DNA from: Herbaspirillum seropedicae
Lineage (GTDB): Bacteria > Pseudomonadota > Gammaproteobacteria > Burkholderiales > Burkholderiaceae_D
Reading direction: 5' to 3'
Assembly (NCBI RefSeq): GCF_001040945.1
Contig: NZ_CP011930.1
Span: 5,445,724-5,509,723 of the forward strand
DNA length: 64,000 nt
Made by a program: the position numbers and the translations under genes. Below, piece after piece: positions 26,508 to 35,523 of the stretch. The notes under the pieces were generated by a model. The model did not search any database. It saw only the letters and a program-made list of their open reading frames with translations, and had not been told where the DNA came from. The first letter of the stretch is position 1. Each line of letters starts with the position of its first letter.

Positions 26508-27086
26508 ATGCGGGTCAATGTCAAAGCGCTAAAGGGCCGATTCGACCGTGGCTACGCCCTCGACAAGCATTCCCTGTTGAGCACGCCGCGTGGGCATGAT
26601 GCGTTTGGCCACCTGCAATGGAATACCAGACGTAGCGAGGTGGGCGAAGCGCTCTACCAGTTCAAGTACCGGTCACAGCAGCACCATGTCGTGCCGCTGG
26701 CGCAGGCCGTGCAATCGCACATCCTGCCCTTGCTGCCGGACTTCCGGCTGATCGTTCCGATGCCGGCGTCCACCCTGCGGACCAGACAGCCTGTGGTGGC
26801 GCTGGCGCACGCGTTGGCGACGCTCGCATGCAAACCCGTGTGCCGGCTGCTCAGCAAGTCAGTGGGCAAGTACCCATTGAAGGATCTGTCGCGGCGCGCG
26901 GACAAGGACGCTGCGCTGGCAGGGCTACTGAAACTGCACCGTCTCGTCGCAGGCCCCGGTGGCTGGAATATCTTGCTGCTCGACGATTTGTACGACAGCG
27001 GAGCCTCTCTCGACGCCGCCACCGATGTACTGCGCACGTATGAGAAAATCCACGAAATCTACGTGGCCACGCTGACCTGGAGGTAA
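26508..27086 (+). CDS. ComF-like phosphoribosyltransferase of an accessory two-gene unit
   Basis: The 192-residue protein has a type I phosphoribosyltransferase core: a PMPAST.RxRQP substrate-side block (about residues 83-95), KDLSRR, and the PRPP loop NILLLDDLYDSGASL (about 154-168) with two acidic residues before DSGAS. It lacks the Zn-finger of classical ComF. I place the start at MRVNVKALKG, where recalled relatives begin; in-frame ATG/TTG codons at 26451/26448 would add 20 residues. Four bases separate it from a SLOG-like gene, so they are co-translated. The pair sits inside the otherwise conserved dat-ybeD interval, on the opposite strand, and codon use looks less GC-biased. Substrate unknown. 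Confidence 0.72.
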   Translation: MRVNVKALKGRFDRGYALDKHSLLSTPRGHDAFGHLQWNTRRSEVGEALYQFKYRSQQHHVVPLAQAVQSHILPLLPDFRLIVPMPASTLRTRQPVVALAHALATLACKPVCRLLSKSVGKYPLKDLSRRADKDAALAGLLKLHRLVAGPGGWNILLLDDLYDSGASLDAATDVLRTYEKIHEIYVATLTWR

Positions 27087-27090
27087 GCCG

Positions 27091-27693
27091 ATGACAACCG
27101 TTTTTATTGCTGGCTCCATCAGCATCCGGCAACTTGCGCCCAAGGTGCAAGAGCGGATCATGAATATCGTGCGCCAGGATTTCGAGATCGTCGTCGGTGA
27201 TGCCGACGGAGTCGACACCTTGATCCAGCAATTCCTCCAGGACCTGAAGTATCCGCGTGTGACCCTCTTCTGTACCGGAAACGCGCCGCGCAACAAGCTC
27301 GGTAACTGGCCGGTGCAGCCCGTGGCCAGCCGTCATGCGCCGGGCTCCCGCGCTTACTTCACCGCCAAGGATCTGGCCATGGCCGAGGCCGCCGATTCCG
27401 GCCTGATGATCTGGGACGCAAGAAGCAGCGGTACGCTCAGCAATGTGATCGAACTGCTCGACCGCAAGAAGTATTGCTGGACCTTCGTCGATACACAGCA
27501 GGTCTTCCACGCCGTCAAGGGAGCAGCGGCGTTGGAAGCCTTGATTGGATACATGACGCCCTCAGCTCGACGACAAGCGGAGGCCAGGATCGGCCTGGGC
27601 AAGAAAATGGCAGCCCTGTCCTCACGGGAACAGCAGATGAGCCTGCTGCGGGAAGACGTGCACACTGCGCAGTCTTCCTACGCCTCCGCCTAG
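27091..27693 (+). CDS. SLOG-superfamily-like nucleotide-binding protein
   Basis: The 200-residue protein starts MTTVFIAGSISIRQL and continues IVVGDADGVDTLIQQFL: a Rossmann-like GS loop followed by the GxAxGxD-type motif of SLOG/YspA/YpsA nucleotide-binding domains. Later blocks RAYFTAKDLAMAEAADSGLMIWD and SSGTLSNVI fit the ligand-binding half. Residues about 150-200 are a polar helical tail. SLOG proteins bind nucleotide-derived ligands in conflict and stress systems (family knowledge). Gene spacing of four bases to the phosphoribosyltransferase suggests one makes or modifies a nucleotide ligand sensed by the other; this is inference. It converges with dat, only 16 bp away and without a visible terminator. 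Confidence 0.62.
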   Translation: MTTVFIAGSISIRQLAPKVQERIMNIVRQDFEIVVGDADGVDTLIQQFLQDLKYPRVTLFCTGNAPRNKLGNWPVQPVASRHAPGSRAYFTAKDLAMAEAADSGLMIWDARSSGTLSNVIELLDRKKYCWTFVDTQQVFHAVKGAAALEALIGYMTPSARRQAEARIGLGKKMAALSSREQQMSLLREDVHTAQSSYASA

Positions 27694-27709
27694 CCAACGG
27701 CCACGACAG

Positions 27710-28558
27710 TTACAGGCGCGCCTTGGCCGCCTGATAGGCCGCATACACCCGCGCAAACACCGGCCCAGGCCGGCCGCTGCCGACTGGCTGGCCATCGAGC
27801 GTGACCACGGGCAACACTTCCTTGCTGGCCGAGGAAATCATCAGTTCGTCGGCGGCCAGGACTTCCTCGCGGGTGATGCGGCGCGATTCCAGGGCGATGC
27901 CCTGCTCGGCGCACAGCTCTTCCATCAGGCCGTAACGGATGCCTTCGAGGATCAGGTTGTCCTTGGGCGGAGCGGAGATCTTGCCATCCTTGACGACCCA
28001 CACATTGGAGGCCGACGCCTCCGACAGGAAACCGTCGCGGAACTGGATCGCCTCGGTCACCTCGTTCTCGGCCGCGAACTGCGCCGCCAGCACATTGCCC
28101 AGCAGTGAGGTGGACTTGATCTGGCAGTTCAGCCAGCGGCGGTCTTCCATCGTCACGCAGGCCACGCCCTTTTCCAGCATCGCTGCCGATGGCAGGGCCA
28201 TGGGGTTGGTCATGATCAGCACCGTCGGCACCACTTCCTTGGGGAAGGCGTGGGCGCGCTTGGCCACACCGCGGGTGACCTGCAGGTAGATCATCTGGTC
28301 CTGCAATCCATTGGCCTGGACCACCTGGTCGATCAAGTCCATCCAGCCGGCTTCGTCATGCGGATTCGGAATACCGATGCCAGCGAGGCTGCGGAACAGG
28401 CGCGCCAGGTGCTGCTTGCCGCGGAACGCCTTGCGGCCATACATGGGAATGACTTCGTAGATGCCGTCGCCGAAGATGAAACCGCGATCCAGCACCGGCA
28501 CACGGGCTTCGGAGAGGGGCGTGAGTTCGCCGTTGAGGTAGACGATGGCTTCGTTCAT
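27710..28558 (-). CDS. dat: D-amino-acid aminotransferase
   Basis: The 282-residue class IV PLP enzyme carries LDRGFIFGDGIYEVIPMYGRK near the N-terminus, the PLP lysine in NCQIKSTSLLGNVLA, and the substrate loop LSEASASNVWVV. This pattern fits D-amino acid/D-alanine transaminase more than branched-chain IlvE. It makes D-glutamate or D-alanine from 2-oxoacids. In relatives it often heads a dat-ybeD-lipB-lipA group; here the two-gene insert lies between dat and ybeD. The start follows the usual MNEAIVYLNG. Confidence 0.9.
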   Translation of the reverse strand: MNEAIVYLNGELTPLSEARVPVLDRGFIFGDGIYEVIPMYGRKAFRGKQHLARLFRSLAGIGIPNPHDEAGWMDLIDQVVQANGLQDQMIYLQVTRGVAKRAHAFPKEVVPTVLIMTNPMALPSAAMLEKGVACVTMEDRRWLNCQIKSTSLLGNVLAAQFAAENEVTEAIQFRDGFLSEASASNVWVVKDGKISAPPKDNLILEGIRYGLMEELCAEQGIALESRRITREEVLAADELMISSASKEVLPVVTLDGQPVGSGRPGPVFARVYAAYQAAKARL

Positions 28559-28684
28559 GGTGGGCTTTCCAGTGTTGATGGTGAGAGTCGGGGCGCGGTG
28601 GCATGTCCGCGATGAATCCATTCTGGCATGCAGCCCCACGCCCACCCATGCAAAAACGGTATAACCGTTCCCGCCCGGCCGAGC

Positions 28685-30475
28685 TCACACCGGCGCCATC
28701 TCGACCCGGTGACCACCGCCCTCGCCTTCGCCCGGCGCCACGAAATGCCAGCGCACGTCATGGAAGCGCGCCAGCGTTTCGCGGTGCGCGATGCTGATCA
28801 CGGTCACGCCCGGCAATTCGCGCGGCAAGGCGGCATACAGGACTTCTTCGGTCTGGCCGTCCATGGCGCTGCTGGCCTCGTCCAGGAACACCAGGCGCGG
28901 ACGGTTGAGGAAGACCCGCACGAAGGCCAGGCGCTGCTGTTCGCCCGGCGACAGCGCGTGGCTCCAGTTGGCCGCCACATCGAGCCGGTCGGCCAGGTGC
29001 GCCAGGCGGCACAGGCCGAGATAGCGCGTGATCAGGGCATCGTCGAAGCTGCCCTCGGCCGCCGGGTAGGACAATGCGGCGCGCAACGTGCCGATGGGCA
29101 GGTAGCTGCGCTGCGGCAGGAACATGGCTGGGGCGTCCTGCGGCAACTGGATGCGGCCCTGGCCGTAGGGCCAGATATCGGCCATGGCGCGCATCAGGGT
29201 GGACTTGCCGCAACCGGAAGGTCCGCTGATGAGCACGTGTTCGCCGGACTCCACGCGCGCGTCCAGCGCATGCATCATCGGCGCGCCATCGGGGAAGGAC
29301 AATTGCAGGCCCTGCAGGGTCACGGCGCTGCCGGCATGGGGCGCGACATCGATGTGGCGCGGCATGCCGGCGGCGCGCTCGACATCGGCATTGAAGCCGG
29401 CCAGCCGGTTGATGCTGGCCTTCCAGCTGGCCAGCGTGGTGAAGGCATTGATGAACCAGGACAGCGCATCCTGCACCTGGCCGAAGGCATTGCTGATCTG
29501 CATGAGCACCCCCAGCGAGATGGCGCCGGAGAAGTAGCGCGGCGCCGAGACCAGCATGGGGAAGATCACCGCGAACTGGCCATAGAAATTGACGGCCACG
29601 TTGAGCATCTTGGTCAGCCGCATGATCTCCCACCAGTTGCGGCGGATGTCATCCAGGCGCGCGGTCAACTGGGCGTGCTCCTGCGGTTCGCCGCGATACA
29701 GGGCCACGGCTTCGGCATGTTCGCGCACCCTGATCAGGCCAAAGCGGAAGTTGGCCTCGAAGCGTTCCTGGTGGAAGCTCAGGCCCACCAGCGGACGGCC
29801 GATCCACCACACCAGGCCGGACCCCACGACGGCATAGGCGATGACGAACCAGACCATGTAGCCCGGAATGACCCAGGACTGCCCCAGTGCAGAAAACGTC
29901 AGCGGTCCGCTCACCGCCCACAGGATATGGATGAAGGAAAACAGGGTCACGCTGCTGGAGATGAAACCCAGCACCAGCGACAGGGTGCTGGAAGTGAGCG
30001 CCTGCAGGTCTTCGGCGATGCGCTGGTCGGGGTTGTCCGAGAGCCGCCCCTGCTGGCCTTGCTCGATGCGGTAGTAAGCGCGGTGCGCCAGCCAGCGGTC
30101 CAGATAGCGCTGGCTCATCCAGTAGCGCCAGCGTATCTGCAGCGCCTGCTTGAGATAGACGCTGTAGATGGCAATGGCCACGAAGATGAACGCCAGCCAC
30201 GAGAACTGCCACAGCAGCGCCTTGAACTGCGCATAGTCGCGTGACTGCAGCACGTCGTACATGTCGCGGTTCCAGGAGTTCAGGCGCACGTTGATGTAGA
30301 CCATGCCCAGGTTCAGGGCAATGATGGACAGCAGCAGCGCCCAGGCCTTCCATTTTTCTTCCGAGACCCAGAAGGGCCGGATCAGGGCCCAGATCTCGGC
30401 GCGGCTGGCGCGATTGGGCGTATCGAGGGCATGGGGGGAAGGCGGTGTGGCGGACTTGGCGTGAGGATCGGTCAT
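28685..30475 (-). CDS. SbmA/BacA-like ABC transporter with fused ATPase (YddA type)
   Basis: In this 596-residue protein the N-terminal ~340 residues form the SbmA/BacA-type membrane domain (WNRDMYDVLQSRDYAQF, RWRYWMSQRYLDRWLAHRAYYRIE, DNPDQRIAEDL, all typical), with about six membrane helices. The C-terminal ABC domain has Walker A SGPSGCGKSTLM, signature LSPGEQQRLAFVR and Walker B LVFLDEASSAMD. Relatives are vitamin B12 or peptide importers or exporters of unknown substrate. Divergent from the chemoreceptor gene, with a perfect 12-bp-arm palindrome between them. Confidence 0.88.
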   Translation of the reverse strand: MTDPHAKSATPPSPHALDTPNRASRAEIWALIRPFWVSEEKWKAWALLLSIIALNLGMVYINVRLNSWNRDMYDVLQSRDYAQFKALLWQFSWLAFIFVAIAIYSVYLKQALQIRWRYWMSQRYLDRWLAHRAYYRIEQGQQGRLSDNPDQRIAEDLQALTSSTLSLVLGFISSSVTLFSFIHILWAVSGPLTFSALGQSWVIPGYMVWFVIAYAVVGSGLVWWIGRPLVGLSFHQERFEANFRFGLIRVREHAEAVALYRGEPQEHAQLTARLDDIRRNWWEIMRLTKMLNVAVNFYGQFAVIFPMLVSAPRYFSGAISLGVLMQISNAFGQVQDALSWFINAFTTLASWKASINRLAGFNADVERAAGMPRHIDVAPHAGSAVTLQGLQLSFPDGAPMMHALDARVESGEHVLISGPSGCGKSTLMRAMADIWPYGQGRIQLPQDAPAMFLPQRSYLPIGTLRAALSYPAAEGSFDDALITRYLGLCRLAHLADRLDVAANWSHALSPGEQQRLAFVRVFLNRPRLVFLDEASSAMDGQTEEVLYAALPRELPGVTVISIAHRETLARFHDVRWHFVAPGEGEGGGHRVEMAPV

Positions 30476-30516
30476 GGCGCAATGGTGGAGGATGAGCTTG
30501 GCATGCAGCTTGCCGC

Positions 30517-30545
30517 GCCAGACTTAAGACAGGCTTAAGTCTGGC
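30517..30545. promoter_or_regulatory. Perfect long palindrome between ABC transporter and chemoreceptor genes
   Basis: Two 12-bp arms (GCCAGACTTAAG and exact reverse complement) with a 5-bp spacer ACAGG lie 41 bp before the ABC gene start and 166 bp before the chemoreceptor start. No T-run follows on either strand, so it looks like an operator rather than a terminator. Confidence 0.55.
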
Positions 30546-30711
30546 GGCCCGGCAGCGCGGCAGCACGGCTATTGCCGCCATCAAAACATTCAATGGCTGA
30601 GCTGGCTTGGAAAGCCATCATACTGCCTCATCTGCGGTATATTGCCGCACATCAATTTCCCCCTATCAACCACACAGGCCGGCCCACCGGCCCTTAGCAG
30701 GGAGCCTCACC

Positions 30712-32376
30712 ATGAAACCCGCCGCCGACAAACCCGCCTCGCTCTCGGTCGCCACGCGCCTGGCGCTGAGCTTTGCCCTGGTGCTGGCGATGATGCTGGT
30801 GCTGACCGTGGTCAGCATTTCCAGGGTCAACGCCATCAACGACAGCCTGACCACCGTCAGCGATGACAACAACGTCAAGCAGCGCTACGCCATCAACTTC
30901 CGCGGCAGCGTGCACGACCGCGCTATCGCCCTGCGCGACCTGACCCTGGTGGGCGATACCGAGCTCAAGGACGTGAGCGCGCTCATCAGCAAGCTCGACG
31001 CCGACTACCAGCGTTCGGCCAAGCTGCTCGATGAGATGTTTGCCGGCATGCAGGTGCGCCCGGAAGAACGCGCCAGCCTGGACAGCATCAAGGCCGTGGA
31101 AGCCCGCGCCATGCCGCTGGCGGCCAAGGTCATCGCCGCGCGCAGCAGCGGCGATGTCGAAGGCGCGCGCCAGCTCATGCTGAGCCAGGCCAAGCCCGCC
31201 TTCGTCGATTGGCTGGCCGCCATCAATCACTTCATCGACATGGAAGAAAGCATGAGCCAGGCGGAATCGGCCAAGGCGCGCACGGTGGCGCGGGAGTTCA
31301 AGGCCTTCATGCTGGTGCTGCTGGCGGCCGCCCTGGTGGCCGGCACGGTGCTGGCCATGCTGATCACCCGCTCCATCCGTGGCGCGCTGGGCGCCGAACC
31401 TGACGAGGTCAAGGAGCTGGCGCTGGCGGTCGACCGGGGCGAGCTGTATCACGCAGCGGCGCTGCCGCTGGCCGGCAAGACGCGGGCGCGCAGCATCATG
31501 GCCACGCTCTCCGAAATGAGCGGCAACCTGCGCCACACCGTCACCCGCGTGCGCGACGCCGCTGACGGCGTGGCCACCATCAGCAGCCAGATCGCCGCCG
31601 GCAACCGCGACCTGGCCGCACGCACCGAAGACCAGGCCGCTTCGCTGGAAGAGACTGCCTCGGCCATGGAACAGCTCACCGCCACCGTCAAGCAGAACGA
31701 CAACCACGCCCGCCAGGCCAACCAGCTGGCCCACAACGCTTCCGAGATCGCGCGCCAGGGCGGCGCCATCGTGGACAACGTGGTCGATACGATGGCGGCC
31801 ATCAATGTGTCCTCGCGCAAGATCGTGGACATCATCGGCGTCATCGACGGCATTGCCTTCCAGACCAATATCCTGGCCCTGAACGCCGCCGTGGAAGCGG
31901 CCCGCGCCGGCGAGCAGGGACGCGGCTTTGCGGTCGTGGCCACCGAAGTGCGCAACCTGGCGCAACGCAGTGCGGCCGCCGCCAAGGAGGTCAAGCAGCT
32001 CATCGACGACTCGGTCCAGAATGTCGAGAACGGCACGCACCTGGTCGAGCAGGCCGGCCAGACCATGGAACAGATCGTGGCCAGCGTACAGCAGGTCACG
32101 GATGTGATGGGCGAGATTTCCTCGGCCAGCCATGAGCAGAGCCTGGGCATCGAGGAAGTCCACAAGGCCATCGCCCTGATGGACCAGGTCACGCAACACA
32201 ATGCGGCACTGGTGGAACAGGCCAGCGCCGCCGTGGCCACCCTGCAGGAGCAGGCGGTGAACCTGAACCAGGCGGTGGGCGTGTTCCAGCTGGAACGGCC
32301 GGATCAGTCGCCGACGCTGCGCACCATCAACGTCAAGGCCGCGCCCGCGCTGGCGATGGACGCACGGGCAGCCTGA
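30712..32376 (+). CDS. Methyl-accepting chemotaxis protein (4HB type)
   Basis: The 554-residue inner-membrane receptor has TM1 (about residues 18-40), a periplasmic four-helix-bundle sensor (about 41-200; [19 protein letters not shown]), TM2 (about 205-228), a HAMP-like segment beginning ALGAEPDEV, and a cytoplasmic signalling domain with the invariant hairpin tip ([19 protein letters not shown]). There are methylation-helix Gln/Glu pairs either side. GGGAG eight bases upstream supports this start. No C-terminal CheR-binding pentapeptide (the end is AMDARAA). Ligand unknown. Confidence 0.93.
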   Translation: MKPAADKPASLSVATRLALSFALVLAMMLVLTVVSISRVNAINDSLTTVSDDNNVKQRYAINFRGSVHDRAIALRDLTLVGDTELKDVSALISKLDADYQRSAKLLDEMFAGMQVRPEERASLDSIKAVEARAMPLAAKVIAARSSGDVEGARQLMLSQAKPAFVDWLAAINHFIDMEESMSQAESAKARTVAREFKAFMLVLLAAALVAGTVLAMLITRSIRGALGAEPDEVKELALAVDRGELYHAAALPLAGKTRARSIMATLSEMSGNLRHTVTRVRDAADGVATISSQIAAGNRDLAARTEDQAASLEETASAMEQLTATVKQNDNHARQANQLAHNASEIARQGGAIVDNVVDTMAAINVSSRKIVDIIGVIDGIAFQTNILALNAAVEAARAGEQGRGFAVVATEVRNLAQRSAAAAKEVKQLIDDSVQNVENGTHLVEQAGQTMEQIVASVQQVTDVMGEISSASHEQSLGIEEVHKAIALMDQVTQHNAALVEQASAAVATLQEQAVNLNQAVGVFQLERPDQSPTLRTINVKAAPALAMDARAA

Positions 32377-32385
32377 GCGCTGCGT

Positions 32386-33042
32386 TCACAATTCGGCCAG
32401 GAAGCCCGTGAGGAAATCGCGCATCCTGGCCTGTCGCTCCCCCGCCAGGCGCGCGCCGCAAGCCGTCTGGAAACCCTCGGCCAGGCGCAGCAGCTTGGCC
32501 GGGAAGTGATCCAGCGCATAGCGGCCATCCTCCAGCGGGCGCGCCTGCGCTTGTGGATCGAGCGGTTCGTACAGCGCCGACCCCATCCGCCCGGCCACAT
32601 AGAAGCAGCGCGCCACGCCGATCATGCCGATCGCATCGAGCCGGTCGGCGTCCTGGACGATCTTCGCTTCCACCGATTGCGGCGTGACCTGCGCCGAATA
32701 GCTGTGCGCCTGCACTGCATGAGCGACCGCCTCGATGGCGGCCTCGTCCCAGCGCAGGTCGCGCAATATCTCCCGCGCACGCTGCGCCGACAAGGCCGAG
32801 GCCTGGCTGCGCAAGGGCGAGTTCTTCTCCACCCGCACGCAGTCGTGCAACAGCACGGCAGCCAGCAGGATGCGCACGTCCCCGCCCTCTTCCTTCTGCA
32901 GGCGGCAGGCATTGTTCCAGACCCGCAACAGGTGCGACAGGTCATGCGAGCCATCACCAGCGTCGTCCATCACATGGGGCAACAGGTCGGCGGCAAGGGT
33001 ATCGAGCGGGGCGAAGGCGGCGGCAGTCCGGGCAAGCGTCAT
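32386..33042 (-). CDS. HD-domain phosphohydrolase, YedJ-like
   Basis: The 218-residue protein shows the HD metal-site residues in order: H in SHDLSHLLRV (about residue 38), the HD pair in AAVLLHDCVRV (about 70), and the distal D in DADRLDAIGMIG (about 140). It matches the small YedJ/YpgQ type, proposed nucleotidase/pyrophosphatase enzymes. The MTLARTAAAF start is chosen over an upstream ATG because the upstream 19 residues look non-conserved. It is convergent with the chemoreceptor gene, nine bases apart. Substrate unknown. Confidence 0.8.
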   Translation of the reverse strand: MTLARTAAAFAPLDTLAADLLPHVMDDAGDGSHDLSHLLRVWNNACRLQKEEGGDVRILLAAVLLHDCVRVEKNSPLRSQASALSAQRAREILRDLRWDEAAIEAVAHAVQAHSYSAQVTPQSVEAKIVQDADRLDAIGMIGVARCFYVAGRMGSALYEPLDPQAQARPLEDGRYALDHFPAKLLRLAEGFQTACGARLAGERQARMRDFLTGFLAEL

Positions 33043-33407
33043 GAGCGGTGGGCAGAAATCGATGTCAATGCGGCAGTATCGCCGATCATGGCCGATCATG
33101 GCGGTAGCGCGTCAGGGCCATCATTCCGATTTTCCGACAAGTGTTTTCCCGGGCTCTGATACACGCAAGCGCGCTGCATGTGAGATGATGCGGCTTCCAT
33201 CTTCTCGCGACCCTGCCCCGGAACCACGATAGCGGCCCTGTTGCCGCAGCGATCCGCCAGCGCGCATGAACCGGTGTATCCGCCCCGACAGGGCGCTCTT
33301 CCGATACCCCGGAGTAAAGACGTCCGACCGTGCCGCTGCCGTGGCTGCCGCCCTTTGCGAGCGCACCGCAGCGCCGTCGCCCGCCACCCGATCTTGGAGT
33401 TTGTTGC
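33043..33407. other. Gene-free divergent interval (365 bp)
   Basis: This separates the HD-hydrolase gene from the divergent ABC exporter gene. I see a short GCCC/GGGC hairpin around 33280-33292 but no convincing promoter pair, operator or RNA. An open frame reads through it into the exporter gene but starts poorly and does not resemble anything known. Confidence 0.4.
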
Positions 33408-35264
33408 ATGTTCAGCTGGTTCGAAAAACTGGTCCAACCCTATCCGGAACACCACCCCCTGCCGCCGCCGCGCGGCTTCATGCGCTTCATCTGGTTCTGT
33501 ACCAAGGGAGTACGTCCCTACATCGCCGCCATGACCTTGATGACGGCCATCATCGGCGTGTTCGAGGCGCTGCTCTTTGCCGCCCTGGGGCGCATCGTCG
33601 ACTGGCTGGCCAAGATCGCGCCGTCACAGCTGTGGTCGCAGGAAGGTCATACCTTGACCTGGCTGGTGCTGATCCTGGCGGCCAGCCCGCTGCTCATTGC
33701 CTTGCAGACCATGTACAAGCACCAGACCCTGGCCGGCAACTTCCCCATGCTGCTGCGCTGGAATTTCCATCGCCTCATGTTGAGCCAGAGCATGAGCTTC
33801 TACCAGAACGAGTTCGCCGGACGGGTCGCCACCAAGGTCATGCAGACCGCCCTGGCGGTGCGCGACTTCTGCATGATCGTGGGCGATATCCTGGTCTTCA
33901 TCACCATCTACTTCGCCACCCTGATCGGTGTGGTGGGCAGCTTCGACATTTGGATGCTGGCGCCCTTCTTCATTTGGCTGGCGGCCTTCGCGGTGGCGCT
34001 GCGCTACTTCGTGCCGCGCCTATCCGCGGTGGCGCGCAACCAGGCCGACGCCCGCTCGCTGATGACCGGTCGCATCACCGATGCCTATACCAACATCGCC
34101 ACCGTCAAGCTGTTCTCGCACGCGGGCCGCGAGGCCGACTATGCGCGCAGCGCCATGCGTGAATTCCTGGTGACGGTGAACCAGCAGATGCGCCTGGTCT
34201 CGGGCTTCGAGGTGGTCAATCACCTGTTGAACATGGTGCTCATCATCGGCGCCACCGGGGTGTCGCTGTACCTGTGGACCCAGGGCAAGGTGGGCGTGGG
34301 TGCCGTGGCGGCCAGCACCGCCATGGCGCTGCGCCTGAACGGCATTGCGCACTGGGTGATGTGGGAAATGTCGTCGCTGTTCGAACACGTGGGCACGGTG
34401 CAGGATGGCATCAACACCCTGGCGCGCGCGCATGACGTCAAGGATGCGCCGGACGCCCAACCGCTCAAGGTGAGCCAGGGTGAACTGCGCTTCGAGGGCG
34501 TGAGCTTCAGCTACGGCGGCGCGGCGCCGCGCCCGGTGGTGGACAAGCTGGACCTGGTGATCCGCCCCGGTGAAAAGATCGGCCTGGTAGGCCGCTCCGG
34601 CGCCGGCAAGTCGACCATCGTCAATCTGCTGTTGCGCTTCTACGATATCGAGGGCGGCCGCATCACCATCGATGGCCAGGACATCGCCCACGTCACGCAG
34701 GACAGCCTGCGTGCACAGATCGGCATGGTCACCCAGGACACCTCGCTGCTGCACCGTTCGGTGCGCGAGAACATCACCTATGGCCGTCCCGACGCCAGCG
34801 ATGCCGAGATGACCCACGCCGCCGAACGCGCCGAGGCGCATGACTTCATCGGCACGCTGGCCGACGCCAAGGGCCGCACCGGCTATGACGCGCATGTGGG
34901 CGAGCGCGGCGTGAAGCTCTCTGGCGGTCAGCGCCAGCGCATCGCCATTGCCCGCGTGATGTTGAAGGATGCCCCCATCCTGCTGCTGGACGAGGCCACC
35001 AGCGCGCTCGATTCGGAAGTGGAAGCGGCCATCCAGACTTCGCTCTACAAGCTCATGGAAGGCAAGACCGTGGTGGCCATTGCGCACCGCCTCTCCACCA
35101 TTGCGGCCATGGACAGGCTCATCGTGCTGGACCAGGGCCGTATCGTCGAGCAAGGGTCGCACGCCGAACTGCTGGCGGCCAATGGCTTGTATGCGCGCTT
35201 GTGGTCGCATCAAAGTGGCGGCTTCCTCGGTGAAGAGGAAGAGGATGCCGCCGTGATGGCGTAA
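33408..35264 (+). CDS. ABC exporter, fused permease-ATPase (MsbA/MdlB-like)
   Basis: The 618-residue protein has six TM helices in residues about 40-330 and a C-terminal ATPase: Walker A GLVGRSGAGKSTIVNLLLRF, Q-loop QIGMVTQDTSLL, signature KLSGGQRQRIAIARVML, Walker B ILLLDEATSALD, and switch His in AIAHRLSTI. All catalytic residues are intact, so the homodimer could be an active exporter. GGAG lies ten bases upstream of the chosen start. It belongs to the multidrug/lipid type B group; substrate unknown. Downstream is a strong bidirectional terminator. Confidence 0.9.
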   Translation: MFSWFEKLVQPYPEHHPLPPPRGFMRFIWFCTKGVRPYIAAMTLMTAIIGVFEALLFAALGRIVDWLAKIAPSQLWSQEGHTLTWLVLILAASPLLIALQTMYKHQTLAGNFPMLLRWNFHRLMLSQSMSFYQNEFAGRVATKVMQTALAVRDFCMIVGDILVFITIYFATLIGVVGSFDIWMLAPFFIWLAAFAVALRYFVPRLSAVARNQADARSLMTGRITDAYTNIATVKLFSHAGREADYARSAMREFLVTVNQQMRLVSGFEVVNHLLNMVLIIGATGVSLYLWTQGKVGVGAVAASTAMALRLNGIAHWVMWEMSSLFEHVGTVQDGINTLARAHDVKDAPDAQPLKVSQGELRFEGVSFSYGGAAPRPVVDKLDLVIRPGEKIGLVGRSGAGKSTIVNLLLRFYDIEGGRITIDGQDIAHVTQDSLRAQIGMVTQDTSLLHRSVRENITYGRPDASDAEMTHAAERAEAHDFIGTLADAKGRTGYDAHVGERGVKLSGGQRQRIAIARVMLKDAPILLLDEATSALDSEVEAAIQTSLYKLMEGKTVVAIAHRLSTIAAMDRLIVLDQGRIVEQGSHAELLAANGLYARLWSHQSGGFLGEEEEDAAVMA

Positions 35265-35276
35265 CTCCTGATTTTT

Positions 35277-35298
35277 ATAAATGATTTAGATCATTTAT
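35277..35298. repeat. AT-rich inverted repeat after the ABC exporter gene
   Basis: Arms ATAAATGA/TCATTTAT flank TTTAGA, 12 bp after the stop codon. A similar ATAAAT-T-ATTTAT dyad occurs at 39911-39923, before another AAATGGGC-type terminator. Confidence 0.5.
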
Positions 35299-35310
35299 GG
35301 CGGGAGCAAA

Positions 35311-35342
35311 AAAATGGGCGCACTGTCGAGTGCGCCCATTTT
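35311..35342. terminator. Bidirectional terminator after the ABC exporter
   Basis: A perfect 14-bp stem from AAAATGGGCGCACT closes a GTCG loop and gives A/T tracts on both sides; it serves the exporter gene and, from the other side, read-out from bglX. Confidence 0.93.
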
Positions 35343-35376
35343 CGTTGCTTCATCCAACGACAATTTATATCTCCAA

Positions 35377-35496
35377 CCGTTCGGACTGAGTAGGCCCTTC
35401 GGGGCCGTATCGAAGGCGCTCCGTCGGCTGTCGAAGATATAAAAGCACGACGGCGAGCCTTCGATACGCGGCTTCGCCGCTACTCAGTCCGAACGG
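35377..35496. repeat. Interspersed palindromic repeat, copy 1
   Basis: A 120-bp element bounded by perfect 17-bp inverted ends (CCGTTCGGACTGAGTAG and its complement), with an internal TATCGAAGGC/GCCTTCGATA dyad. Copies 2 and 3 are at 39724-39834 and 53854-53968. Confidence 0.75.
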
Positions 35497-35523
35497 GAAT
35501 CATATTGCCCTCTCCCAGAAAAC

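Noticed and set aside
28250..28615. Open frame antisense to dat
   Set aside because: No ribosome binding site, no family resemblance; shadow frame.
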